From Bradyrhizobium sp. KBS0727 (GTDB lineage Bacteria; Pseudomonadota; Alphaproteobacteria; Rhizobiales; Xanthobacteraceae), in the NCBI RefSeq assembly GCF_005937885.2, contig NZ_CP042176.1:5327501-5391500 (forward strand): a DNA stretch of 64,000 nt. The letters are read 5' to 3'. The stretch's first letter is position 1. The number at the start of each line of letters is the position of its first letter. Below the pieces are notes generated by a model, which worked only from the letters and a program-made list of their open reading frames with translations, had not been told where the DNA came from and made no database searches. The translations under genes were made by a program, and so were the position numbers. This document shows positions 9,087 to 18,264 of the stretch, piece by piece.

Positions 9087-9413
9087 ATGACGCTCGGTAG
9101 CCATAGGAATAAGATTTTGAAGCTGAGACGGATAACTGCGCTACTTGTTCTCGTCGCCATTCAATGCCCGGCAAGCGCACATGCGCAGGTTTCGACCCGA
9201 TACCCATTCTGCCTGCAAGGTGATGACTATCCGGGCTGGAGCAACTGTACCTTCACCAGCTTTCAGCAATGCCAGGCCTCGGCGTCCGGCACGTTCGACG
9301 AATGTCTTGCAAACCCGTGGTACCAGGCCGGTGACGATGCGGCGCCGGCTCCCGATCAAAACACGGCCACCCCAGGTATATCTCCCCTGCCCGTCGGGCC
9401 CCCGCCCAACTGA
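9087..9413 (+). CDS. DUF3551-type small secreted protein
   Basis: The frame is open from 9015; I choose the ATG at 9087 because it leaves a compact signal peptide (LRRITALLVLVAIQCPASAHA) and gives 108 residues. The mature part carries RYPFCLQGDDYPGWSNCTF, then FQQCQASASGTFDECLANPWY, the cysteine pattern of DUF3551, a family greatly expanded in Bradyrhizobium with no known function. The tail is proline-rich (TPGISPLPVGPPPN). An ATG at 9060 is an alternative start; neither has a strong ribosome site. Confidence 0.75.
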   Translation: MTLGSHRNKILKLRRITALLVLVAIQCPASAHAQVSTRYPFCLQGDDYPGWSNCTFTSFQQCQASASGTFDECLANPWYQAGDDAAPAPDQNTATPGISPLPVGPPPN

Positions 9414-9585
9414 AGCACCAGTTTCAGTGGTGCTGGAAATCGGCCCGGACAAGGCCGACCGCCTGCCTGAAAGGGGCGCTACCACCACACGTTGCCCTCA
9501 AGGACAATATGCCGGGATATCGAGCTGTGGTGTTTTGGCGCCGGGCAGAACTTTCTGCTGTGTTCTAGCGATATGCGGGGCCACG

Positions 9586-10038
9586 ATGAGAATTCATCTG
9601 TCAGCCAATATGGGGACGCAAACTCTCAGTGCCCAGTCCGTTAGCTCCTGTCGAGACCTCGTTGAACGGGCTGAAGTTCTGGCGCTCGCTGAGGTCGACG
9701 AGCCCCTCCAGATCTCAGCTCTTTGTGCCGCTCTTTCGGTCAGCGAGCGCACCCTTCGCAAGGCATTTCACGGGATCCGTGGTCTCCCGCCCTGCCGGCA
9801 TCTTCGAATGCTGCGATTGTCACAGGCAAGACGCGCGCTGATGGACACTGACAGCGGCCTGTCGACTGTAACAGAGATTGCTACCGGCTTTGGATTCCTG
9901 GAATTGGGACGCTTCTCGGTTGAGTACCGACGAGCGTTTGGCGAAAGCCCCTCTCAAACCTTGCAACGCACATCGAGTGCAAGTGCGCACATGGTCCGGA
10001 CCGCTGAGCACGAAGACCGCGTCGAATTTTATGTGTGA
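9586..10038 (+). pseudogene. AraC-type HTH domain only, N-terminally shortened regulator
   Basis: From the ATG at 9586 the product has 150 residues, essentially only the AraC double HTH: ISALCAALSVSERTLRKAF, then VTEIATGFGFLELGRFSVEY and RRAFGESPSQTL. The frame stays open upstream to 9145, but that part overlaps the DUF3551 gene and has no AraC homology, so the effector domain appears to be missing. It is either an HTH-only regulator or a remnant of a gene like the one at 179-1180, which shares the GFWELGRFAVAYR-type signature. An exact CCGATTTTGCATAG copy lies 88 bp past its stop. Confidence 0.6.
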
Positions 10039-10125
10039 GTATTCGCGCGGCGCAGCTTGGCTCCCAAGCCGCCGCAACCTGAGAGTGACATTGGAGCCAC
10101 AGCAAGGAACCGACGCGGATGGATG

Positions 10126-10140
10126 GCCGATTTTGCATAG
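10126..10140 (+). repeat. GCCGATTTTGCATAG dispersed motif, copy 5 (exact)
   Basis: Exact copy 69 bp upstream of the SphA-type remnant and downstream of the AraC HTH ORF, so it sits where an AraC operator would. Confidence 0.55.
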
Positions 10141-10208
10141 TCATTCCCAACACTCGGAGGTTCAATCGCTAACCTGGCAGCCTGCCACATCGTGATATTG
10201 AGGATGAT

Positions 10209-10550
10209 ATGCAGATGACGGGCTATATCTCCAAGCAAGCATCCCCCCATCGGCTCGCCCACTCCGCCGGCCTGGCCATGTTGGTATTTGGCTCGCTGTC
10301 TGGCGCGGCCTATGCGGACGAAAGCGGCGTGTCGTACCGGTTGCCTGGGCGGCTCAGCAGTCTGGCTGCCACTCCCCAGCTGCCGGGCTGGTCTTGGGCC
10401 GAAGTCTACTATCATACCTCGGTCGGAGCATCCGGAGGCGTGGCGGCCGCAAAGCAGATCCAGATCGGAAGGACCCCCGCGAACGTCAACGTCAGCCTGA
10501 ATGCAAGTCATCATTTCATGACCTACGTGACCGGAGACGTAACATCATGA
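10209..10550 (+). pseudogene. 5' fragment of an SphA/MetA-type outer-membrane transporter
   Basis: A 113-residue frame with a signal peptide (LAMLVFGSLSGAAYAD) and then SGVSYRLPGRLSSLAATPQL and PGWSWAEVYYHTSVGASG, the usual beginning of Phenol_MetA_deg / SphA proteins, which normally run to about 300 residues. After ANVNVSLNASHHF the similarity stops and the frame ends, so about two thirds of the gene is gone. The C-terminal end of a relative lies at 1-129. It sits next to the AraC HTH remnant, suggesting a decayed regulator-transporter pair. Confidence 0.65.
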
Positions 10551-10595
10551 AATTTTGGCTGAACTAGAACGCCCGCCATGACCAGGTGATCAGCA

Positions 10596-12470
10596 ATGCC
10601 GCTTCCGAAATCCATCACTGGCACCACCGTTTCGGTGGACGAGGCAGCCCACGCACAGCCGGCGAAGAGCGGCCGGTTGAGCCGCCTGGTTCTTGACCTC
10701 CTTCGGCCGTACCGTGGCTGGCTAATCATTGTGTTCGTGGCAATGCTGGTCGAGATCGCTATGAGCCTCGCGGCACCGTGGCCGCTCAAGCTTGTGCTCG
10801 ACGACGCTCTTGGACACCACAAGCTTCCATACTGGCTCGCGTGGGCGCACGATTACGGTTTTGGACGTCATACACTCGGTGTTGCCCTGTTCGCGGGAGT
10901 CGCGACCCTGTTTATCGCCGTCTTCGGAGCGATCGCCACCTATATCGACAATTACTACACCACCAGCGTGGGGCAGTGGGTCGCAAACGACTTGCGTATT
11001 CGCATTTACGAGCATTTGCACCGCCTTTCGCTGCGCTACTACGACAACGTCAAGTCCGGCGCTCTGATGTCCACCATCACCAGCGATGTTGCAACGATTC
11101 AAAGCTTTGCGTCGTCATCTACACTCGACATCGTCGTTGACCTGATCACCATCGTCTTCATGGTCGGGCTGATGTTCTGGCTCGATTGGGACTTCACCCT
11201 GATCGCCGTCGGTTTAACTCCTTTCCTGGTGGTGTTTCTTTTTCATTTCAAGAAAGCGGTGAAGGAAGTCACGCGGACTGTCCGTGCGCGGCAGAGTGAG
11301 ATCGTCGCGGTTGTCCAGGAGGGGCTCGGTTCCGTTCGCGCAGTCAAGGCATTTGGAAGGCAGGATCTCGAAGTCGCCCATTTGGAGGCCGCGAGCCATG
11401 CGACCGTTGAAGCTGCGCTCAAGGCGCGACAGGTGAAATCGCTGCTGGCACCGATGGTCAACATCGTGGTGGCAATTTGTACAGGGATTGTGCTTTGGAA
11501 GGGCACTTCCTTGATCGTTGCGGGAACGATGACGGCCGGAGCACTGACTGTGTATCTTGCGTATTTGTCGAAATTTTTCAAACCGGTCAAAGACCTTGCT
11601 AGCATGACGAGCGCAATCGCACAGACGACGGTGGCTCTGGAACGCATCCAAACTATCTTGTCCGCCGATGACATCATCCAGGAGCGCGCCGATGCCACAG
11701 ACCCCGGCCGCCTCAAGGGCGCCATCACTTTCGACCATGTCGCCTTCAGCTATGGTGACGATACCCCGGTGTTGCGCGACGTTTCGTTCAGTATCGAGCC
11801 CGGCCAAGTCGTCGGTATTGTCGGCCCAACGGGTTCCGGCAAGTCGACGGTGTTGAGTCTCGTTCCCCGATTTTACAATCCCACCAGCGGACGAGTGCTG
11901 ATCGACGGTGACGACATATCCACGTACAAGCTCGCGTCGCTGCGTTCCCAGGTCGGTTTCGTGCTGCAGGAAACGGTGCTATTTCGCGGGACCATTCGCG
12001 AGAACATTGCTTATGGACGCCCCGGAGCCACGGATGAGGAGGTCATCGCTGCCGCGAAAATTGCCAACGCGGACGAGTTCATCAGTCGCATGCCGCACGG
12101 CTACGACTCCCCTGTCGGCGAGCGAGGCGACACACTTTCGGGCGGCCAGCGACAGCGCATCGGCATAGCACGTGCAGTCATTCGGAACAGTCCAATCATG
12201 ATCCTCGACGAGCCCACGGCAGCGCTCGATACGGAATCCGAGCGTCTGGTCATCGAGGGTCTGGAACGTCTGATGGAAGGCCGTACGGTCATCATGATCG
12301 CGCATCGTCTCAGTACCATCGTCGACGCCGACAAGATCATCGTCCTGAAAGACGGCGTCGTGGCAGAAGAAGGCTCAAACGACGAACTAATTGCACGCGG
12401 GGGCGTCTACGCCGAGTTGCACCGTGTCCAGTATGAACCAGCCGTCGCAAGATCGACCGGCGCAGCATAG
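10596..12470 (+). CDS. ABCB/MsbA-type ABC exporter (fused membrane and ATPase domains)
   Basis: A 624-residue half-transporter. The membrane domain (about residues 35-340) has six predicted helices; the ATPase follows with Walker A GPTGSGKS (about 409), Q-loop QET, signature LSGGQ (about 514), Walker B MILDEP (about 534) and H-loop AHRLS (about 568). All catalytic residues are present. It should work as a homodimer in the inner membrane and export a lipid, drug or glycan; the substrate is not indicated. The PLD-family gene follows 47 bp later on the same strand, and the pairing may reflect a shared lipid-related role, which is inference. Confidence 0.93.
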   Translation: MPLPKSITGTTVSVDEAAHAQPAKSGRLSRLVLDLLRPYRGWLIIVFVAMLVEIAMSLAAPWPLKLVLDDALGHHKLPYWLAWAHDYGFGRHTLGVALFAGVATLFIAVFGAIATYIDNYYTTSVGQWVANDLRIRIYEHLHRLSLRYYDNVKSGALMSTITSDVATIQSFASSSTLDIVVDLITIVFMVGLMFWLDWDFTLIAVGLTPFLVVFLFHFKKAVKEVTRTVRARQSEIVAVVQEGLGSVRAVKAFGRQDLEVAHLEAASHATVEAALKARQVKSLLAPMVNIVVAICTGIVLWKGTSLIVAGTMTAGALTVYLAYLSKFFKPVKDLASMTSAIAQTTVALERIQTILSADDIIQERADATDPGRLKGAITFDHVAFSYGDDTPVLRDVSFSIEPGQVVGIVGPTGSGKSTVLSLVPRFYNPTSGRVLIDGDDISTYKLASLRSQVGFVLQETVLFRGTIRENIAYGRPGATDEEVIAAAKIANADEFISRMPHGYDSPVGERGDTLSGGQRQRIGIARAVIRNSPIMILDEPTAALDTESERLVIEGLERLMEGRTVIMIAHRLSTIVDADKIIVLKDGVVAEEGSNDELIARGGVYAELHRVQYEPAVARSTGAA

Positions 12471-12517
12471 GCACGGATCGGCCAATCGCATTTCATCATT
12501 TTGAGGAGCTTTAAGCC

Positions 12518-13525
12518 ATGTCGCACAGGTTAATCGTCCTGCCGGATGATACCGCCAAAGCAATACTTGATCCTATCGAAGCGGCCCTGCATTCACTCAA
12601 CATTCGAATGTTTCTGTTCACCGATCCGACCCTGCTGAGCGCGGTGATTGCTGCGAAACGCCGCGGCGTCAACGTCCGGGTCATGCTGAACCCAGCGCGA
12701 CGCGACGGGCAAAGCGATAACGAAAAGTCTCGCAGACTATTGCTCAAAGCTGGTGTCAAAGTCCGGAACAGCAGCGAAGCTTTTGCGCTGACGCATCAGA
12801 AGTCGATGGTAATCGACGATACATTAGGCTTTGTAGAATCTCTCAACTGGGAGACGCGGGACCTCACGGAAACCCGTGATTATGCCGTCGTAACCACGAG
12901 CAAGCGCGAAGTTGCAGAGATGATAGCGTGCTTCAACGCCGACTGGTCACGAAAGCCGTTCAAACCCGATCCTAAATCACGCCTCATCTGGTGCCCTAAC
13001 GACGGCCGCGAGCGTATTGCGGCTTTTATCGATGGGGCCAAGAAAAGCCTCTGGATCCAGAACGAACGCTATCAGGACACGGTAATTATCGAGCGGCTGG
13101 TTCAAGCCATGAATCGTGGCGTTCGCGTCCGAATCATGGCGCGCCCCGCGCACAAGCTGAAGAAGAACAAACTGGTTGAAGCGGTCGGCGGTCTTCGTAT
13201 CATGCACGACGTAGGCGCGAAGATTCATAAACTTAAGGATCTCAAGCTGCACGGCAAGATGCTGCTCGCAGATGAGAGCCGCGCGATTGTAGGATCGATC
13301 AACCTCACACCGGGGAGTTTCGATGCAAGACGAGAACTGGCCGTCGAGACCGACGCCAAGCATGTTGTGAAACGACTCGTCAAGACATCGCGCCTTGATT
13401 GGAAGAATTCCAAAAAGCTCGATTTGTCTGATGAGGGAATTTTAGCCGATTTTGAAAAACACGGCACTCAGGGAGCGGACAAGCTCGCTATCGCCACCAA
13501 GTCAACCAAGCAGAGCGCTAAATAA
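12518..13525 (+). CDS. Phospholipase D family protein
   Basis: A 335-residue protein with two HKD half-sites. The first reads THQKSMVIDDTLGFVESLNWE (H-x-K at about residue 91), the second LHGKMLLADES then IVGSINLTPGS (about residue 244). Both histidines and lysines are present, so it should be an active phosphodiesterase or phosphatidyltransferase. There is no signal peptide, which speaks against a secreted lipase. A GAGGAG-like ribosome site precedes the ATG. It lies 47 bp after the ABC exporter and is probably cotranscribed. Confidence 0.88.
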   Translation: MSHRLIVLPDDTAKAILDPIEAALHSLNIRMFLFTDPTLLSAVIAAKRRGVNVRVMLNPARRDGQSDNEKSRRLLLKAGVKVRNSSEAFALTHQKSMVIDDTLGFVESLNWETRDLTETRDYAVVTTSKREVAEMIACFNADWSRKPFKPDPKSRLIWCPNDGRERIAAFIDGAKKSLWIQNERYQDTVIIERLVQAMNRGVRVRIMARPAHKLKKNKLVEAVGGLRIMHDVGAKIHKLKDLKLHGKMLLADESRAIVGSINLTPGSFDARRELAVETDAKHVVKRLVKTSRLDWKNSKKLDLSDEGILADFEKHGTQGADKLAIATKSTKQSAK

Positions 13526-13820
13526 CCGAATGGGAGGCCAATCATGTATTCCATAGCGCGCTCCGCATGACCGTCGGAGATTCGGCGAGCTTATCGCACG
13601 AAACAGTCGGATTGCGTCGCATCCATTCTCGCCGAGCGGTCGTTGGAGTCTTCGAAGAGCCCGCTTTGCGCCGAAAGCGGCCCCCCCCCGAAATGTCATT
13701 TCATCGCTTGATGCCAGGCTCCACAGAGTCGACGAGGGGCGTCACTCCCGACACTTGTCGTGATCGTCTCAGTCGGAATCTACTTTTTTGGCCTATCACA
13801 TCACTCACGAGATTAGCAGA
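13526..13820. other. Intergenic region with a nine-base C tract
   Basis: No supported gene. A good ribosome site (GGGAGG) at 13531 precedes an ATG at 13544 that encodes only eight codons before a stop, perhaps the start of a lost gene. A run of nine C residues is at 13681-13689. The region separates the PLD gene from the convergent end of fixS and may hold the terminators of both. Confidence 0.4.
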
Positions 13821-13985
13821 TCAAGGGGTCGGATCTGGTCGAACAGGCTCGTCTTCGGCAATCGCCCGCCACCCTGCCCCTTCGAGGTCATCGTACTGGC
13901 CGTTCCTGAGCGACCAAAGAAATCCCATCAGGCCGATCAGACCGAGCGTCAGTGCCAACGGCACGAGGAACACCAGGACTTCCAT
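13821..13985 (-). CDS. fixS: cbb3 oxidase maturation protein CcoS/FixS
   Basis: A 54-residue protein starting MEVLVFLVPLALTLG, one membrane helix, then the conserved FLWSLRNGQYDDLEGAGWR motif of FixS. It is needed for incorporation of redox cofactors (haem b and copper) into CcoN. The frame is open further upstream, but the ATG at 13985 overlaps the fixI stop by one base (TGATG), the usual arrangement, and gives the normal length. Last gene of the fixNOQP-fixGHIS series. Confidence 0.92.
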   Translation of the reverse strand: MEVLVFLVPLALTLGLIGLMGFLWSLRNGQYDDLEGAGWRAIAEDEPVRPDPTP

Positions 13986-16177
13986 CAGCCAAACTCCCTG
14001 ACACCCCGGTGTGCGCGGAGGGCATTCAGTATCACCAGCAGCGACGAACCCGACATCGCAGCCGCCGCCACCAGCGGCGTCGCCAAACCAGCAATCGCCA
14101 GCGGCACCGCAAGCAGATTGTATCCGGCGGCGAGCCACAGATTCTGCCGCATCAGCCGCAGTGCCTTGCGCGAGAAGCCGATGGCCGCCACCACGGGCGC
14201 CAGGCGGTCGCCGAGGAAAACCAGGTCGGCCGTGGCTTGGCTCAAATGGGTGGCGCTCACCGGCGACATCGAAACATGCGCAGCCGCCAGCGCCGGCGCG
14301 TCGTTCATACCGTCTCCCACCATCATGACCTTCAAGCCCTGCCGCTTCAGCTCATCGATGCGGGCGATCTTGTCGGCGGGTGTGACACCGGCGCGCCATT
14401 CCTGAATGCCGAGCAAATGCGAGGCATGCTTCACCGCAGGCTCGCGATCCCCCGAGAGGATCTCGACCGCGATCCCGGCCCGCACCAGCGTCGCCACCGC
14501 CGCGGCCGCATCCGCGCGCAGGCGCTGTCGCACCGCAAAGACGTGGCAGTCGTCGCCATGCCGGAAGGCGACCACCGAAGCCTCTGGATCGCTGCACAGA
14601 ATCTCGTTGGCGAGCCGGTCCGCATCACAGAACGACGGCCTCCCCAGCCTGATCTCGACGTCCCCGACAAAGCCCCGCACGCCCTGACCCGGCACTTCCT
14701 CGATCCCCGCTAACGGCTTCTTTGCGCGCGCCGCGCGGGCAACCGCGGCTGCGACCGGATGATGGCTGGAAAGCGCAAGCCTACCCGCCAGCGCAAATTC
14801 AGCTTCCGGAATTTCACCCGCATTGGTGACGTCGAGTTCGGGCATGGTCAGCGTGCCCGTCTTGTCGAACACGACCCTGTCGACCTCGGCCAGTCGTTCG
14901 ATGGCATCACCGGAATTGAGCAATACGCCAGAGCGAAACATGGCGCCCGATACCACGGTCTGCACGGCGGGGATCGCAAGCCCCAGTGCACAGGGACAGG
15001 TGATGATCAGGACCGCGATCGCGGTGACAATGGCGTCATGCCAGGTCGCGCCGAACGCGACCCAGCCCAGCATGGTCAACAGCGCCGTGGCGTGCACGAC
15101 GGGCGCATAAAGCCGCGAGGCGCGATCCGCCAGTTGCACATAGCGGGAGCGCGCCTGCACGGCGTTGTCGAGCAACCGACTGATTTCGGCCAGCAGCGTG
15201 CCTTCCGAGGCCGCCGCGACCCGTACGCGCAATGCGCCGGAGAGATTGAGCGTTCCCGCATAGACAGCGGTGCCCGGCTCCGCCCTGACCGGCAGGGTCT
15301 CGCCGGTGATCAGGCTTTGATCGATCTTGGATTTCCCTTCGATCACCGAGCCGTCGACAGCCGACCGCTCACCGGGCCGCAGCAAGACGATGTCTCCGAC
15401 CTGCACCGCGGCGATCGGCACTTCGCTGATCTCGTCAGCGCCGACAAACTTTGTCGCGGTCTCTGCCTTCAGGGCTGCCAGATTTCCGGCGACGGCACGC
15501 GTCCGCCGGCGCAGACTCTGATCGAGATAGCGGCCAGCCACGAGAAACGTGATCAGCATCAGCGCTGCGTCGAAATAGGCGTGTTCGGCGTGGTGAATGG
15601 TTTCAACCACCGACATTGCCAGCGCCAGGACGATGCCAATGCTGATGGGAACGTCCATATTGGTGCTGCGCGCCCGCAGCGCACGGAATGCGGATCTGAA
15701 AAACGGCTGTCCCGAATAGGCCGCCGCCGGCAACGCAATCAGAGCGGACAGCCAGTGGAAAAAATCGCGCTGCTCCGGGATCATGTCGGTCACATTGCCG
15801 GACCAAACCGGAACCGACAGCATCATCACGTTCATCGCAGCAAAGGCAGCGACGCCGAGGCAGCGCAGCAGGAAGCTTGCCTGTTCGTTCTCCAGCGTTT
15901 CAGCGCGGACCGGCTCGAACGGATAGGCCCGGTAACCAAGCTCCGCCAGCCGGTCGATGAAGCGAGCCGGATCCAGCGCGCCTTGCTTCCATTCCAGTGC
16001 CACGCGGCGGTCGGTCAGATTGACGCGGGCCAGTGTCACGTCCGGCAACGCGGAAAGGCCGCGCTCGATCTTGGACATGCAGCCGGCGCAACTGACACCC
16101 TCGACCGCGAGATCGATATGCGACAGGCCCGAGTCCAGGTTCCTGACGTAGTGCGAGAAGTCGCGCGTTGCCTGCAT
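13985..16177 (-). CDS. fixI: Copper-transporting P1B-type ATPase CcoI/FixI
   Basis: A 730-residue heavy-metal ATPase. It begins with a metal-binding domain with CAGC at residues 30-33, then six to eight membrane helices, the TGE actuator motif (ITGETLPV), the membrane copper motif CPC near 396, the phosphorylation site DKTGT near 437 and the GDGMNDAP hinge. It supplies copper for the CuB site of the cbb3 oxidase. It is preceded by fixH with a 10-bp gap and overlaps fixS by one base. The context makes FixI far more likely than a general copper-efflux CopA. Confidence 0.95.
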   Translation of the reverse strand: MQATRDFSHYVRNLDSGLSHIDLAVEGVSCAGCMSKIERGLSALPDVTLARVNLTDRRVALEWKQGALDPARFIDRLAELGYRAYPFEPVRAETLENEQASFLLRCLGVAAFAAMNVMMLSVPVWSGNVTDMIPEQRDFFHWLSALIALPAAAYSGQPFFRSAFRALRARSTNMDVPISIGIVLALAMSVVETIHHAEHAYFDAALMLITFLVAGRYLDQSLRRRTRAVAGNLAALKAETATKFVGADEISEVPIAAVQVGDIVLLRPGERSAVDGSVIEGKSKIDQSLITGETLPVRAEPGTAVYAGTLNLSGALRVRVAAASEGTLLAEISRLLDNAVQARSRYVQLADRASRLYAPVVHATALLTMLGWVAFGATWHDAIVTAIAVLIITCPCALGLAIPAVQTVVSGAMFRSGVLLNSGDAIERLAEVDRVVFDKTGTLTMPELDVTNAGEIPEAEFALAGRLALSSHHPVAAAVARAARAKKPLAGIEEVPGQGVRGFVGDVEIRLGRPSFCDADRLANEILCSDPEASVVAFRHGDDCHVFAVRQRLRADAAAAVATLVRAGIAVEILSGDREPAVKHASHLLGIQEWRAGVTPADKIARIDELKRQGLKVMMVGDGMNDAPALAAAHVSMSPVSATHLSQATADLVFLGDRLAPVVAAIGFSRKALRLMRQNLWLAAGYNLLAVPLAIAGLATPLVAAAAMSGSSLLVILNALRAHRGVREFG

Positions 16178-16187
16178 GTGCGCTTTC

Positions 16188-16685
16188 CTAGTTGAACAAG
16201 ACGCGGTTTTTGGACAGGAACAGGCGCTGGCCGGCAGATGCGCCTTCCAGCACCAGGTCCCATTGGCCCGATGCGATCGCTAGCGCGCTGCCGCGATAGA
16301 TACCGATCCCGACTTCCGCCAGCGTGACCGGCAGATCGGCCCGCCGGTCGGTCGGCCGCTCGAAGCGGCCTTCGAACGTCAGGCCGGTCATCGGACGGCC
16401 GGCATTGTCGCGGGCCTCGACCTGCAACGTCGCCCCGCCCTGCCCGCTGCGCTCGACATGCGCGTCGACCTTCCAGTTGCGCGCGTTCTGGTCGCGGGCC
16501 GCCAGAATTTCCTTTTCGTAGGCAAGGCTGGCACTGTAGGCGCTGTCGACTTCGGTGCCCGGCAGCGTCTGGATGGCGAGCCGCATCATGACGAGGTTGA
16601 CCCCGATCACGACACCGAAGAATGCAACCAGCATGAAAAACACCCTGCGCCCGGTCAAAGGCTTTGGGGCCTGCGATTTTCTCAT
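16188..16685 (-). CDS. fixH: cbb3 oxidase accessory protein FixH
   Basis: A 165-residue protein with an N-terminal membrane helix (VFFMLVAFFGVVIGVNLVMM, about 15-35) and a periplasmic domain ending in a beta-rich segment (GQWDLVLEGASAGQRLF). FixH works with FixI in delivering copper to CcoN; its exact biochemical role is unsettled. It lies 19 bp after fixG and 10 bp before fixI in the minus-strand operon. Length and position match FixH of Bradyrhizobium. Confidence 0.92.
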   Translation of the reverse strand: MRKSQAPKPLTGRRVFFMLVAFFGVVIGVNLVMMRLAIQTLPGTEVDSAYSASLAYEKEILAARDQNARNWKVDAHVERSGQGGATLQVEARDNAGRPMTGLTFEGRFERPTDRRADLPVTLAEVGIGIYRGSALAIASGQWDLVLEGASAGQRLFLSKNRVLFN

Positions 16686-16704
16686 GCAACACTCCTCCCG
16701 GATC

Positions 16705-18168
16705 TCATGGCGTCACGAAATGATCGGTCGCGGAGGCGACCTCGCCGAGCCCGATATCGGTGACGTGAAAGTGCACCGGAATGGACTTCTCGGGATTGCT
16801 TTCGGTGGGCGCTGTCACCAGCAGTCGCAACTCGGTGGTCTGGTCCCGGCCCAGGATGATCATCGGCCGGTCCTGCGTCAGGGAATCGGCGCCGACGACA
16901 TGGACTGTGCCATTGACCGGACCGTCGATATCAATCGCTATGACACGATCGAAGCCGCGCTTGTTCAGGAGACGAACCGTATAGGCATTGCGGATCGAAC
17001 CGTCGCTCAGCTTCACCGCGACCGGATTGCGATCGTGCAGCACGTTGATGTCGAGCAGCGTCCGCGTCAGCAGCGCGTACAGCATGACCGCGCCAACGCA
17101 GGCGATCATGGCCAGGTAGGTGACGGTACGCGGGCGCACGATGCGGTAAACCGGCGGTGTGCCGGCCTGGCGGCGCTGGATATTGATATCGTTGTCATAT
17201 CCGATCAAGCGGGTTTCGCGACCGATCTTCGTCATCACCGCGTCGCAGGCATCGATGCACAGCCCACACTGGATGCAGTCGAGCTGCGCACCGTTGCGGA
17301 TGTCGATCCCGGTCGGGCACACGGCGACGCATTGATAGCAATCGACGCAATCGCCGACCGGCTCGCCAAGCGCCCGCAATTCGTTCGCCTTCTTCAACGA
17401 CGTGCGTTTCTCGCCACGATCGTATCTGTAGGTGACGTTGAGCGCCCATTCGTCGGTAAGCGCCGCCTGAATACGCGGCCATGGGCACATATAGACGCAG
17501 ACCTGTTCGCGCATGAAGCCGGCGAGCAGATAGGTCGTGGCGGTCAGTATCGCAATCCAGATATAGGCCAGCATCGGCGCCTGGAACGTCACCAGCTGCT
17601 TCACCAGCGTCGGCGCATCATTGAAATAGAGCACCCAGGCACCACCGGTCCACCAGGCGATCATTAACCAGATCGAATGCTTCAGGACGATCTCGGCGAA
17701 CCGCTCGAGCTTCATCGTACCGCGCGCCGCATCCTTGCGCATACGATCACGTCGATCGCCCTCGATCAGGCGCTCCACGGCGTAGAACAGATCCGTCCAT
17801 ACGGTTTGCGGGCACAGATATCCGCACCAGATACGGCCACCCACCGAATTCATCAGAAACAAAGTGATGGCCGCGACGATCAGCAGGCCAGTGAAGTAGT
17901 AGACCTCCTGTGGCCACAACTCGATGAAGAAGAAATAGAAGCGGCTGTTCGGCAAATCGACCAGCACAGCCTGGTCGGGGGCGCCCAAGCCGCGATTCCA
18001 GCGCACGAACGGCAGCAAATAGTAGACCCCGAGGCAGAACGCCATCAGGCCCCATTTGATCCGGCGGAAGGTTCCCGACACGCTTTGCGGATAGACCTTC
18101 TTCCGGGCCGCATAGAGCGGTCCGTCGTCTTCAAGCTGCAGTTCGGTTGTGTTCACGGGCTTGTTCAT
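16705..18168 (-). CDS. fixG: FixG/CcoG polyferredoxin, cbb3 oxidase assembly
   Basis: I start it at the ATG at 18168 (MNKPVNTTELQLEDDGPLY), as the 21 extra residues available upstream to 18231 look unlike the family; the product has 487 residues. It has five or so membrane helices, the CGYLCPQTVW motif, and two ferredoxin-type clusters, CVDCYQCVAVCP (about residue 271) and CIQCGLCIDACD (about 292), followed by an immunoglobulin-like C-terminal domain. CcoG is a copper reductase assisting cbb3 oxidase maturation. First gene of fixGHIS, downstream of fixP by 97 bp. Confidence 0.94.
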   Translation of the reverse strand: MNKPVNTTELQLEDDGPLYAARKKVYPQSVSGTFRRIKWGLMAFCLGVYYLLPFVRWNRGLGAPDQAVLVDLPNSRFYFFFIELWPQEVYYFTGLLIVAAITLFLMNSVGGRIWCGYLCPQTVWTDLFYAVERLIEGDRRDRMRKDAARGTMKLERFAEIVLKHSIWLMIAWWTGGAWVLYFNDAPTLVKQLVTFQAPMLAYIWIAILTATTYLLAGFMREQVCVYMCPWPRIQAALTDEWALNVTYRYDRGEKRTSLKKANELRALGEPVGDCVDCYQCVAVCPTGIDIRNGAQLDCIQCGLCIDACDAVMTKIGRETRLIGYDNDINIQRRQAGTPPVYRIVRPRTVTYLAMIACVGAVMLYALLTRTLLDINVLHDRNPVAVKLSDGSIRNAYTVRLLNKRGFDRVIAIDIDGPVNGTVHVVGADSLTQDRPMIILGRDQTTELRLLVTAPTESNPEKSIPVHFHVTDIGLGEVASATDHFVTP

Positions 18169-18264
18169 CGAAGTGGTCTCGTGCGCCTGGGGCGGAATGT
18201 AGGCCCACCCCCGCAACCCTGATTGATCCACCTCAAACAGCGCGCAACTTCCTGCGCCCGGCGG

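Noticed and set aside
13544..13570. An eight-codon frame with a good ribosome site after the PLD gene
   Set aside because: Too short to support as a gene; could be the beginning of a lost one, so only mentioned.
13681..13689. Nine-C tract as a phase-variable switch
   Set aside because: It lies in a region with no supported gene, so no reading frame would be switched.
14759..16195. A 478-codon plus-strand frame opposite fixI
   Set aside because: Exactly antisense to an unmistakable P-type ATPase, with low-complexity, charged translation and no motif.
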